A DNA stretch of 64,000 nucleotides from Craspedostauros australis (taxonomy: Eukaryota > Bacillariophyta > Bacillariophyceae > Mastogloiales > Achnanthaceae): NCBI GenBank assembly GCA_026770025.1, contig JAMXDE010000027.1:124001-188000 (forward strand), in the 5' to 3' direction. The notes under the pieces are model-generated. The model searched no databases. It saw only the letters and a list, made by a program, of their open reading frames with translations, and was not told the DNA's origin. Made by a program: the position numbers and the translations under genes. Below, piece by piece: positions 55,801-64,000 of the stretch (its first letter is position 1; the number at the start of each line of letters is the position of its first letter).

Positions 55801-56881
55801 AGGGTATCCTTTGCCTGGCATCGTATCAGCATCCGACTCGTTACTGGAGCACATGGAGATGTACAAGATCGAGGCATGGCAGGGGACGGTCAGTGAACTT
55901 TCCAATACGTACAAGTGCATGAGAGGGGCCCTCGAATGGGAATGGGAGCAGCTGATGAACCTGGACAAGTGCGAACAGTATGATGCCTTTGCGAGAGGAT
56001 GTGCTTATTGGGGTCGGCTTCACATCGCGGTGTACTTTGGGAAGTATGAAGATGCTGAGACGTTGCATCATCTCCTCCTAACCAGTGGTCCTCCTGACCC
56101 TGGCTACTCATCTACCACCTCATTTGCAATGCTTAGTGGGTTGATGGCTGCCAACAGGTATCGCCAAACGAGAAAGCGAAAGTACGTCAAGTTGCTCCAT
56201 CAAAAGAAACGCGAGCTCAAGAACATATGTAACACGAAAGGCAAGCAAGCATCCCGTCGGTACCTGATTCTCCGCGCAGAATGGAAAGCGATCAAGATAG
56301 GTACCAAGCAACCAGGCCTTGTTGCATCATGCTACAACGAAGCCATCAATAGTGCGGAAGATGGAAATCATCTTGATGAGGCAGGACTCGCTTGTGAAAT
56401 GGCGGGGCGTTACTTCTTGGAGGTTCACGACAAGGATCCGAAACGCAGTGGCGACATTCTCAGCAATCGTCGCTTCACGCAAGCGCTGGGATTCTACGAA
56501 ACCTGGGGCTCCATCCCAAAATGCAAGAGCTTCCGTGAGATGTATGCGAAATACATCGATGAAGACGAAGTGCAAGCGATCAAGAAGAAGAATGCTCTTC
56601 CAGTTCAAGCCAATCCTTCCGTTCTCTGGAATCAGTCTCAAAGTCAGGACAACCAATCTAGCATCAACTACGATCTGATGTCGGAACATACCCCAGCCAA
56701 CATGTTGACGAAGCCAGCTTCGGGCATCGTCTCAGGGGACAACGCGGAGAGGACATGTATGAGCGAAGGCGCGGGGACTGGGAGCAATGGCAACAGTAAG
56801 AGTTGCAATGGCAACAACACCCGATCAGGTGAAGATCGCGTGGTTGACGATATCTTGTCTGTACTGACAGACATGTCATAG
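52736..56881 (+). CDS. STAND/AAA_16-type ATPase with TPR-like C-terminus, 5' end replaced by Copia-C LTR
   Basis: Host sequence begins at 52859 (SPVKAAASLL). The 41 codons before it come from the antisense strand of the Copia-C LTR and the target duplication. The protein resembles the ATPase-plus-helical-repeat part of PknK-like signalling proteins (STAND NTPases, conformational switches). Seen: FFGREKEL, Walker A GSSGSGKS (~53191-53214), GKFEENQQGNPF, Walker B MVLVLDDLQWAS (~53714), RFAHDRIQQAAHDL (~54640), then helical repeats ending in a typical FYETWGSIPKCKSF. No kinase or cyclase domain follows. The last 150 residues are low in complexity. The native N-terminal codons lie 15.4 kb upstream at 37392-37466. 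The locus is probably knocked out unless transcription starts in the LTR or another allele is intact. Confidence 0.8.
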   Translation: MARMVPGVVIDLIEEQNSFTTQFDHSQGHKVCVSLEYSHKQSPVKAAASLLHDTVLTSGNDFYDDGYNEVELETELPHTLFAASGTDGDTKDDFFGREKELQTLHQVFDRMMHHSKSRGTSKATRAKEAATLASSSSEVAADGAFLPAVFVWGSSGSGKSKLVDVFCDQVMDRRRKKDRAGVRVLKGKFEENQQGNPFSAITQALSDWCKEMATSKDGGNVDAIKSNGRRTPATISELQRLRSIIKTGSLTTEQVDLLHTFVPALSILMSEDDNDATSIASSFRQPKQQQQSQSQPAHISNTDKSWNRFQYTFIQFLTLISSKQCPMVLVLDDLQWASQECMDLMSTAIHQSHFLLIGTIRQVPNPHLSDEVLELEPHLPFAKFHADMEERSATAAISGTATSPSNENGSTNNRGNGNTTKDDPASDPAGDEPSTPFVNIDLRNFTRQEMREWVSHLFQQDDDVVDDTVEVLYRQSEGNIFYSVQLLQDMERTKALAYSRITFQWELNTSMMGSHQRSGHAVRELDHTSRKRSSDVIMLISSKLRALPVSLQRALVLASYIRSSFELDLLQAVWNNEQRSNVPDNEILGGNSNHDADNIININNDDDDSKTPLAGWLEQAVLEGLLANSIGGTTYRFAHDRIQQAAHDLVPFGETRTKLRLRIGQCLWDLCMGTVPNKLSESTPPGQRTDTQTHPSDGIVIANDSGLLFIAAEHLNCIPSKDHLMSAQRNLQVGEHALQMAALIPAATYLQQANMSLRKTRGDPWHEHYDLTLRLMRARCDIELSLNRFDLGYSLGDDLLEHAKSIHDKLPTYAVMSNALGKQDEHMKSLQLSQQGARLCGVCPTRWLTFHAASQLLSTRAYFRRTTDEEFMRQNHVTTNPQTVLSMNFLRQIIVRAFACRDIVTWILMPLQMIRITRRDGICEHLASALVAFAMVHVALGECDNAHRYAKLAKKVLHAVGGSTKIGGWNYYSIAIYIESYSKSFPEVSQDLQYAHTSAMAVGDFELGILCQNGNLLSAFFEGYPLPGIVSASDSLLEHMEMYKIEAWQGTVSELSNTYKCMRGALEWEWEQLMNLDKCEQYDAFARGCAYWGRLHIAVYFGKYEDAETLHHLLLTSGPPDPGYSSTTSFAMLSGLMAANRYRQTRKRKYVKLLHQKKRELKNICNTKGKQASRRYLILRAEWKAIKIGTKQPGLVASCYNEAINSAEDGNHLDEAGLACEMAGRYFLEVHDKDPKRSGDILSNRRFTQALGFYETWGSIPKCKSFREMYAKYIDEDEVQAIKKKNALPVQANPSVLWNQSQSQDNQSSINYDLMSEHTPANMLTKPASGIVSGDNAERTCMSEGAGTGSNGNSKSCNGNNTRSGEDRVVDDILSVLTDMS

Positions 56882-56934
56882 ACAGACCACAAAAATGATC
56901 ATCAGAACTTTTTGGACGAATCCTCCGCGGCTGA

Positions 56935-57394
56935 TCACGATTTTGGTGTTGTAGTTACTAGTACGAGCAGGTACGCTCCCAAGCAAAGCCAGGTGCTGAG
57001 GAGAACGAGGCGATTCCACATTTCGAGTATTTGCGCAATGCTGTGACGAAACGAATGGACAAGCAAGTGCTCGAGCTCTCGAAAGAGCGGTGTTACCAAG
57101 GCGGCTTCGGAAGAAGTTTCCCCTTCTTTCAGCGAGAGCTTGATGGTTGAAATTGGCGGAAGAATACGTCGTACTGGTACTAATGCACTCATCGTGGAAT
57201 GAGCGTTCGTACTGTGCAGTGGCCTCACGATCTCCGGAACTTGAAAACAGTGTGAAGAGACGCGTCCGTATCCGGCCAATCCTTCCAAGGACACCCCCAA
57301 CCTCAACCATCTTGAGCAAAAGACTTGGAATCGTGGCGTGGCCGTCCAAGATGATGTACGAGCTAATGAGTATCATACCTGCGGATGCGTTCAT
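56935..57394 (-). CDS. Possible small membrane protein (2 exons, tentative)
   Basis: Two overlapping minus frames can be joined as complement(join(56935..57179, 57229..57394)) with a 49-bp GTGAGG...TTAG intron, giving 136 aa. The result begins MNASAGMILISSYIIL (hydrophobic), has an amphipathic middle (RELEHLLVHSFRHSIAQIL) and ends in a predicted membrane helix (LVLLSTWLCLGAYLLVLV). No family is recognised. The intron is shorter than the others in the window, and the feature may not be real. Confidence 0.3.
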
Positions 57395-57792
57395 TTGTTA
57401 CAAAGCACGTGCCGGAGCTGTGCCAACTTCACGATCTGCAATATATACCACGCCCTCTACACTACACTGATAGTTAGACTCATTTGTTCAGTTTGGTTCG
57501 TGTTGGTCCAATTGATAAGTTCGATCTGAGTCATTGCGCAGAAGAAAGTGGTCTCGGTGACGTCACAACGATCTTCGAACAAATCAAGCCAAAAAAGATC
57601 GACCATGGCAGAACCAACCGGAGCGACACCAATCAAGAAGACGCAGCGGATCACAGCATGCCAATAGCAGGATAGTAGTCGTACGACTATTCTACTAAAC
57701 AAATAACTCGTGATCTCTCACAATCACATGCAGTGCGACAGACATCACACAATTGTATTGTATTATATTCTTTCAAAGACTACTACTCTCCA

Positions 57793-59028
57793 ATGAAAGG
57801 CATTCCAACTTCATCGGCGGCCCTGATCGCCGTTGCCGCAGTCGCATCCATCTCCCCAATCGGCGTTTGCGGATGGATCCATTCCCCGCCGACCTCGTCG
57901 TTCCGCAGCAGCCTGCATTCGCGGTCGTCGGACAATGAGATCGACGTCGCCGGCATCAGCAGCGTTGTCGAAGCATGTGCCACATCACGTCGCCAATGGC
58001 TCGGCACGTTGGCAACGGCCGCCGCCGCCATCGCGTGCGCACCGGCGTCGGCCAACGCGGCTGCCACGCTCGTCAGCACAACAACCGTCTGCGATCCCAC
58101 CGTCAGCGTGTGGAGCCGCGATGGACGCATCGTCTACCTGTTGGGCACGGCGCACGTTTCGGCCGCGTCGGCGCAGCTGGCAAGCAACTTGGTCAAGGAC
58201 ATTCATCCCAACGCCGTCTTTGTCGAGCTCGATGCCAAGCGCATCGGCAAATCCGGCATTCTGGCCAACCGCGTCAATACCGACGATGATTCCGGAGACG
58301 ACACGGTCAAGAAATCCAGCATCGTCATTCCCAACCTCACCAAATTGGCGCAGCAGCCGGCGCTTGCTGCCGCTGGCGACGACGGCCTTGCGGCACCCGC
58401 GGAACAACCAGCCATCGTGACGGAACCCAAACAGCGCGGCCGCAATCCCCTCATGCGCGCCGCCACGATCGCCGTCGGAAACGGCATCAAGGGCATGTAC
58501 AAGAAGCTCGATTCGGCCGGTCTCAACGCCGGCGAGGAGTTCGTGCTGACGATGCAGGAGGCGCAGAACATCGGCGCAGATATTATTCTGGGCGACCGCG
58601 ATGTCGAGGTCACGTTGCGCCGCGTCACGGAAGGTCTGGCGCAGACCGATCTCGCGGCCTTGATGAGTCCTGATTCGGAGCTCGAGAAGAGCATGGCCGA
58701 ATTGAACGCGTCGAACATGAACAGCAACGCGTTGGGCGATCCCAACGATCCTGAGTATCGTTCCGAGTTCACGAGTTTTGTGGAAGTGCTCAAGACGAAG
58801 GAGAATGTGAAGAAGATCATGGGGCAGCTGCAGAAGTCGGCACCGGCGTTGTACGAGGCGTTGGTGTCGGAACGCGATATGTACATGGCAGCAGGTTTGA
58901 ATGGATTGAATGATTACGATGCCATCGTCGCTGTCATGGGCATCGCGCATGTGGATGGAGTGGAAACCAACTTGCAGCGGAATGGATGGAAGATGATGAC
59001 ACCCATGTGCAGTGTTCCGGTGGCCTAA
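57793..59028 (+). CDS. TraB-family protein with thylakoid-lumen-type presequence
   Basis: A single-exon gene, 411 aa from ATG 57793; the open frame extends 20 codons further up without a better start. TraB/PrgY/GumN proteins share a GTAH fold with metalloprotease-like motifs; their activity is poorly known. Seen: a signal-peptide-like start (MKGIPTSSAALIAVAAVASI) with CG-W near 26, a Ser/Arg-rich transit-like stretch, then SRRQWLGTLATAAAAIAC with ASANA near 66-90, a twin-arginine thylakoid signal with a lumenal cleavage site. The mature part has YLLGTAHVSA (~115), VFVELDAKRIG (~141), GDRDVEVTLRR, and VMGIAHVDGV (~381). The predicted location is the thylakoid lumen. An acidic/Ala-rich loop of about 50 residues after residue 150 is variable-looking. 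Confidence 0.85.
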   Translation: MKGIPTSSAALIAVAAVASISPIGVCGWIHSPPTSSFRSSLHSRSSDNEIDVAGISSVVEACATSRRQWLGTLATAAAAIACAPASANAAATLVSTTTVCDPTVSVWSRDGRIVYLLGTAHVSAASAQLASNLVKDIHPNAVFVELDAKRIGKSGILANRVNTDDDSGDDTVKKSSIVIPNLTKLAQQPALAAAGDDGLAAPAEQPAIVTEPKQRGRNPLMRAATIAVGNGIKGMYKKLDSAGLNAGEEFVLTMQEAQNIGADIILGDRDVEVTLRRVTEGLAQTDLAALMSPDSELEKSMAELNASNMNSNALGDPNDPEYRSEFTSFVEVLKTKENVKKIMGQLQKSAPALYEALVSERDMYMAAGLNGLNDYDAIVAVMGIAHVDGVETNLQRNGWKMMTPMCSVPVA

Positions 59029-59264
59029 TGATGGGCAGAAGTAAAATGGTAGTTCAGGCTGCTCTACTCCACTCTATTCTACTCTAACGCACAACAGTGT
59101 CTTGCAATTCAACTATGATCTATTTGGGAGAAAGCAGCAGATTTCCCTGTGCTCACATCAACAGACGGAGTCACAGATCGGTTGAGACAATTGCGTATTT
59201 CATTCAGTCTGCCCGAATGGTGGCAACAGTCGAAAAAGCATGCCTGGATGTCCCTTGGACCAGC

Positions 59265-61208
59265 TCAACCTCCTCCACCACCAACACCACCACCACTGCT
59301 CGCGGTCCGACCGTATTCATATTCCAACTCCTTCTTCAAAAGTTCCTCCAATTGCTCCCATTCCGCCTGAGTCGGATCCCTGCCTGACTCGGGATACGGA
59401 TGTTTGGGTGGCGTCACGCCGACTGACAATGCGCAACTCTGCCTCCATTGATCGATCATAGCCATCACGGAATCCTTCACCACGTCTCGCTTGGGACACA
59501 CATTGCGAGCGCGTGCCCGGACGGGACGGAATCGAAGTCCGATATTGACCTCCTTCTCCATGTCGCCGTCCGTCATGTAGACGTACCCGTAGTTGATGCC
59601 CGCGGCGATGGCCAACGAACCGAAGTAATGCGGCGATAGGTATCCGACGGGAAAGATTTCGAGGATGCCGCCGTGCGGTGGCAGGAAGGGCAACGCGGTG
59701 AGCTGCGCGCCGTGCGGAGATATGACGATGTCGTACGAAGAATAGAACTCGATCTGTTCCGTCAAATCACGATCTTCAAAGTACATGATGGGGATGCCGT
59801 CCTGCCGTTGCTTGAGTTCTGGTATTTCTCTCATCAAATACTGCGACAGCGAGATGTCGTTGCGGAGATTGCGGCCGGGACCCGGTCTCCTGTTCAAGAT
59901 CGCGATCTTTGGCATGGGTGCAGGGTGCGATTGTGATTCCTTGTTTGCGCCGAGCACATGCGATTGCGTGGTGGGACAACCAGCCGTCAGAGTTAGTCCA
60001 TAGTGCTTTCGCACCGCATCGCCCAAAGCCTGTGCATCTCTTGGATCATTCATGTTGAAGTCGACCCAATCCAGGCGTTTGACTTTCTTCGTGATCCACA
60101 GATTGCCGATACGCGGTCGCACCGTCTGGTAGTTGACTTCTGCGGCGCTTGTGACAAACCGTACATGGAATACTTCCTTGAGAATGTGAAGGAACCCGTC
60201 CGTGCCACTGAATTGATACTTGGGTTTGTCGGAGTTGGAGGTGTCCCAGCGTGCTGGATCCGGAGGCCACACGAGCACCCATTCTTTGTCAGGATATTGA
60301 TTCCAGTACGAAAAGCAACGGTAGAGCTGCTGCAAGGCGTGCGGGTAGTGGTTCGTATGTCTCTTCCTGGGATTCTTGATGTACTCGCAGGCAGCAATCT
60401 TGGATGATGGATATTCGATGGACTGGAGCCTACTGTATTCGGCCTGCGTCACTTTCGTTCCGTTCGGTAGCAGCACCGCCGTTTCATTGACGATGACCCT
60501 CATCTGTCGGAACTGCGGCAGCGATATCTGTTGCAGAGGAAGCAACTCTTTGCTGCACAAGTCGTCATCGATATCCTCTCGATTTTGGAGCGGTATCTTT
60601 CCACCATCGTCCGTCGGGAAGAAGAGGTGCGAAGTGAGATTTGACGTGTACTTGTCCGAATGACCATTCGTCGACCCTGGTGTGACAGATGCTTCGCCAT
60701 GCTGATGCAATTGTTGTGCGCGTGATAATTCTGAAAAGTCCGACAATTCTGATGATGCTGACGATAATGCCGATGGGCTACCATCATCATGCTGCATCTC
60801 TCCCACCTGAACCGACTCGTCCATCCATTTCCCATGACTTTCTGACCCATCATGTTCCCCCAATTGTCTCAGCATCTGTTGGAATGTTGTTTGGGATGTC
60901 GTTGGGATGTTGAGAGAGTGATCAAATGCTTGTTTTGGTTGATGTGAGCAAATGCGTGGATGAATTGTCTACAACAATGCAGGCGTACGGATCACCACAA
61001 TTCAAACTCTGGAAGAAGAACACGATGCACTCACCCGCTGCATGGAACACAGCCAAAGCACCCCACCGATGGCGAAGATCCATCCCCACGTTCTGATCAG
61101 CCATTGCCGCCGCCTTGGTCTCGCAGCACAGCAACAACAATAGCGGCAACATGACACTTGCGATGTCTGATCCGTTCTATTCTTGTGTTGCACCCGACCA
61201 CGTATCAT
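59265..61208 (-). CDS. GT61-like glycosyltransferase, type II membrane protein (2 exons)
   Basis: Proposed as complement(join(59265..60875, 61035..61208)), 594 aa. Exon 1 from ATG 61206-61208 encodes a basic stretch and one membrane anchor (RRRQWLIRTWGWIFAIGG, VLWLCSM), ending CGG/GTGAGT. Exon 2 starts after CAACAG in the same phase (MLRQLGEHDG). The 159-bp intron lies at 60876-61034. The luminal part has a polar stem, then the DUF563/GT61-like domain with KIAILNRRPGPGRNL, YDIVISPHGAQLTALPF (~438) and GILEIFPVGY. Such enzymes add xylose, arabinose or GlcNAc to glycans in the ER/Golgi; the substrate here is unknown. The C-terminus is a Gly-rich tail. If exon 1 is wrong, ATG 60873 would give a 536-aa protein without anchor. 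Confidence 0.75.
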
Positions 61209-62337
61209 GAGCGGAAATGTTGGTGGCCTTGATTGTGTTGAGTCGAAGCATTGCATTGATGCCTGTCGGCGCTTGGGCGTCAGCAGCAACACGAGAGAGC
61301 AGGACGGTTGCCTGGCTGTTGGCTTGCTTTGTGTTGCGTTGGCTTGTTGGGAATGGGATAAGGTTCTTCTATTCCACACTTTTACATTTCGTCGTTGATG
61401 CAAAAGGTATCATTGGTTTGCAGACGACGTCCGGACGAAGTATATGATTCACGAATTTTGTTACGTATAGGCCATTTAGAACACTCTAGGCTCATGAGAA
61501 GGACAACTGTTGGGCGGTTGATTGAGTCCTGAACGGTGTCGCTCTGCTATTGGGTACTCTAGTTCAATGTACTTGCGCGTATTTTACGCAGCGATCGTGA
61601 ATTGTTTCGCCAGCGCAGCATCCATAGCCTTCCGGCACATGTCTCCCTGCACAGTTTCTCCATTTCGTGACTCACAAACACTTATGGATTGTTGCGTTTT
61701 GTCGTCCCATTGACATTGCTTATCGTGAGGTTTCAACCCGTTTTTGTGCGTGACGGAATGGTGGCTATAGTGTTGGGGTTCTTCGGAATTCAAACGCTAA
61801 GCGCTATGCGTTCCCGAAGAAGGAAATTACGACAACTGTCCCTGATTACGTTTGGTCTCCGCAAGTGCCTCACAATTCGCAACTAATCCACACAAAAAGC
61901 CCTGCCAACTGCCTTCGTTGTGATGGGAGCAAGGCAATCACAGGGACGTCACCCCAAACATGAGTACTGCACACACGAGTACCCACCCATGGTGCTCATC
62001 GAGTTCGTCACAACCATACCCCGAAGGGAATGAGATCTCAACAGCGAGCTTGAAGAGGCTGTGCTTGTTTTGCCAATAGCCGATTTTATGCTACCTCTTG
62101 CTGGCGGTTTGCACAACTGAACACACATCACAAGAGTGAAAGAGTTGTGCACAGAGACGGTTGCAGAGCGCAATGCCTGTCGACTCTCCCTCCTCTCTCT
62201 GCGCTTGCCCAACGCACGAAGCACGATCATAAAAACGAAAACGTTGCACCACAACACATCACCACAAAGCAATCACATGACACTCCAGAGTACAATCAAT
62301 CACCAGTCAAGCATCAAGCATCACACAAACAACGACC
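61209..62337. other. Intergenic between divergent genes
   Basis: No gene is recognised. It should contain the promoters of the GT61-like gene (minus) and of the unknown plus-strand gene at 62338. CCGAAGAAGG and TTACGTA words occur but no clear TATA box. The last 100 bp are A/C-rich (CACAACACATCACCACAAAG), typical of a 5' leader. Confidence 0.4.
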
Positions 62338-63162
62338 ATGACGCCCTCCATCCACAGCAGAAGCCTCCACTGCGAACACGGTGACGATGACAGCAGCCGG
62401 CGCAGCAGAAGCCTGCACAGCGCCTGTGGCGATGACCACAGCCACGCTCCCGTCTGCAGCAGCGAAGTCTACTGGGGCGAACTCAAAGCCTGCGCACCAC
62501 CATCTTCGCCGTCTGCTTCCAAGCTCGATGGCAAGCGACACCGCCGCCGATCGCGTCCTGAAACGTCCGCCTTGATGTCACCCAACCGACGTTCGTCCAC
62601 ATCAGCTTCGATCCGATCGTCGTTGTCCTCCATGCCGTCGCTGGCGAGCCTTTCGGGCGTCACATTCTCAAACGAAGTCGAGATCCTCGAGATCGACACG
62701 TTGGACGAGTACACCGACGACGAGATCTTCGACACCTACTTTCAACCATTCGAATACGACCTCATGCGTACCGCAGCGCGCGAGGCCGCCGACGCCGACG
62801 ATGCCTCGCCGAAAGCCAACTTGCGCGGTTTGGAACAATTGACGCAGAGCACGCAATTCCGTTCGCGCATCGAAGCCGCCGTGAACCTCGTCTTCGACAT
62901 GCAGCTCGCGCAATGGGACGACGGCATCGAGTGCTGGGACGAGGCCAGTCAGATTGGTGCGCGGTATGCCGAGCTATGCCTGCCGAGTTGCGTCGACGCT
63001 TACCGACGTGCCAAGGCCGACGAGGCGGCCGTGTGCGTGCTGCGGCGAAGATCGTCACGGCAGAAACGACGCTCTCTTCAATCCACCGACAGCAGCGCGC
63101 TGTTGACGCCGCATCCGTTGGCGCAGTATCGCACCAGTCGGCGCACATCGAGGAATCGGTGA
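62338..63162 (+). CDS. Conserved-looking unknown protein, 274 aa
   Basis: A single exon from ATG 62338 (MTPSIHSRSLHCEHG). Residues 1-105 are polar, His/Ser/Arg-rich and probably disordered. Residues 110-240 look folded: FSNEVEILEIDTLDEYTDDEI, LRGLEQLTQSTQFRSRIEAA, NLVFDMQLAQWDDG and DEASQIGARYAELC. This pattern (an acidic DEYTDDE motif followed by RGLE...R..A...V...Q) recurs, from memory, in diatom hypothetical proteins of unknown function. The tail is Arg/Ser-rich. No signal peptide or membrane segment. Codon use is GC-rich, like the TraB gene. Confidence 0.75.
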   Translation: MTPSIHSRSLHCEHGDDDSSRRSRSLHSACGDDHSHAPVCSSEVYWGELKACAPPSSPSASKLDGKRHRRRSRPETSALMSPNRRSSTSASIRSSLSSMPSLASLSGVTFSNEVEILEIDTLDEYTDDEIFDTYFQPFEYDLMRTAAREAADADDASPKANLRGLEQLTQSTQFRSRIEAAVNLVFDMQLAQWDDGIECWDEASQIGARYAELCLPSCVDAYRRAKADEAAVCVLRRRSSRQKRRSLQSTDSSALLTPHPLAQYRTSRRTSRNR

Positions 63163-63395
63163 TACAGGAGCGAGCGAAGGGTGTAAATCAATGTAATACA
63201 ATAGATGTACCGTAGCATGTAAACAGAATACGTTCAATAGAGTAGTTGCCGTAGAGCCAAAGGCACAGGTCGTTATTGAAGAGTAACACTGGACACCCTC
63301 GATTCAAATTGTAGGCAAGCCGCGATCATCTACTCCTGTTCACGGGCGCTGTATTACTACTCCCGTTGAGCTCTCTGCGACTACATGCGTTAAAC

Positions 63396-63415
63396 CAACT
63401 CAACTCAACTCAACT
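63396..63415. repeat. (CAACT)n short tandem repeat
   Basis: Four CAACT units lie between the unknown gene and the esterase stop codon, in what should be the 3' flank of the esterase. Confidence 0.8.
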
Positions 63416-63433
63416 AATAAAGGACCTTGCCCC

Positions 63434-64000
63434 TCAATCCTGCGCGCAATCGAAGAGATACCGCAATGGCTGATCGATGCGCTTGGCCCACGCTCGTTCG
63501 TTGTGGCGTCCGCCGGGATACTTCACGAAACGGTGCTCCAGCCCAACTTTGCGCAGATTCTCACGCATTTCCTCCACGCCACTTTGCAACGCCGTGTCCA
63601 ACCAAAAGTATCCCGGATTCCACCAGTGCTCGCTCGTCATGTGGTCCATGATATCCAAGAGCGGCACCTTGACGTCGTCCATATCCCCGCCAATATCCAA
63701 GTATATCTTGGTATCGCGGCACAGGATGGACCAGTCGTCCCGTTGCGGTTGCGACAACACAGCTTGCAGGATGGATGGCTGAAAGCAAGGTGACAGACAG
63801 GCCGCGCCGCCGAACAGCTCAGGATACCGCAGCACGCAATGCAACGACGCCTGCCCTCCCATGCTGGTGCCCATGACGTGCGTGTGTTCGCGTTGCGGCT
63901 TCGTGCGGTACCGATTGTCGATGAGCGGTTTGACCGTCTGCGCCACGAAGTCGACGTGCGCCTGTGCGAAGGGCAGCATCATATCGCCGTACTCGAGGTG
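63434..64000 (-). CDS. Esterase (alpha/beta hydrolase, esterase-D/enterochelin-esterase type), 3' part
   Basis: The gene runs in from beyond the right edge; 188 codons and the stop (63434-63436) are present, entering as HLEYGDMMLPFAQ. It contains the nucleophile elbow VMGTSMGGQASL (about residue 43 of the visible part), YLDIGGDMDD with a candidate catalytic Asp, and PGGRHNERAWAKR with the catalytic His, spaced as in the putative esterase family (PF00756). These enzymes hydrolyse small esters or siderophore esters; the substrate cannot be told. The oxyanion-hole part and N-terminus, with any targeting signal, are outside the window. Confidence 0.85.
   Translation of the reverse strand, partial: HLEYGDMMLPFAQAHVDFVAQTVKPLIDNRYRTKPQREHTHVMGTSMGGQASLHCVLRYPELFGGAACLSPCFQPSILQAVLSQPQRDDWSILCRDTKIYLDIGGDMDDVKVPLLDIMDHMTSEHWWNPGYFWLDTALQSGVEEMRENLRKVGLEHRFVKYPGGRHNERAWAKRIDQPLRYLFDCAQD

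Noticed and set aside
1-64000. CRISPR arrays, bacterial operons, Shine-Dalgarno sites
   Set aside because: The window is eukaryotic in structure (introns, LTR elements). The regular repeats present are satellites, LTRs and TIRs, without spacer-like units.

Overview
The window looks like nuclear DNA of a photosynthetic stramenopile, most probably a diatom. The evidence is Ty1/copia polyproteins of the CoDi type, short GT-AG introns, a TraB-family protein with a three-part presequence pointing to the thylakoid lumen, and a large PknK-like STAND ATPase. The diatom assignment is inferred from protein style, not from a search. Most of the 64 kb is transposable elements, with ordinary genes in the right third and at 18-21 kb.

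Layout: 1-1523 is the 5' end of a minus-strand copia element (Copia-A: partial gag plus a 681-bp LTR) that runs off the left edge. 2370-7183 is a three-exon transposase (DDE-1) with a DDE core, a PD-(D/E)XK nuclease-like module and a Cys-rich C-terminal domain, broken by one in-frame TGA. 7876-8630 is minisatellite and microsatellite DNA. 10131-16176 is a 6-kb DNA transposon with 159-bp inverted repeats (DDE-2) carrying a frameshifted transposase of another DDE family. 17976-20972 is a NADPH oxidase/ferric reductase gene with one intron, and a minimal tRNA-like fold overlaps its stop codon on the other strand. 23241-30541 is Copia-B, with 792-bp LTRs that look identical, an internal TGA and a shortened RNase H. 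31805-34254 is a two-exon secreted Fn3-like protein.

37392-56881 is a STAND ATPase/TPR gene interrupted 25 codons after its start by Copia-C (37467-52853, minus strand, 5-bp target duplication AGCAG). Copia-C is itself interrupted inside the integrase zinc-binding motif by Copia-D (41040-49531, plus strand, target duplication GTAGT). Copia-D has an intact 1819-codon polyprotein and LTRs that look identical, so it is the youngest layer and possibly still mobile. The right Copia-C LTR supplies, on its antisense strand, an ATG and 39 codons in frame with the rest of the ATPase gene.

The right end holds a TraB-family protein, a GT61-like type II glycosyltransferase, a conserved-looking unknown protein and the 3' part of an esterase gene. 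The genes do not form an operon or one pathway; the unifying story is layered transposition into a gene-containing region. Three separate transposon proteins (DDE-1, Copia-B, Copia-C) each carry exactly one in-frame stop, always TGA.
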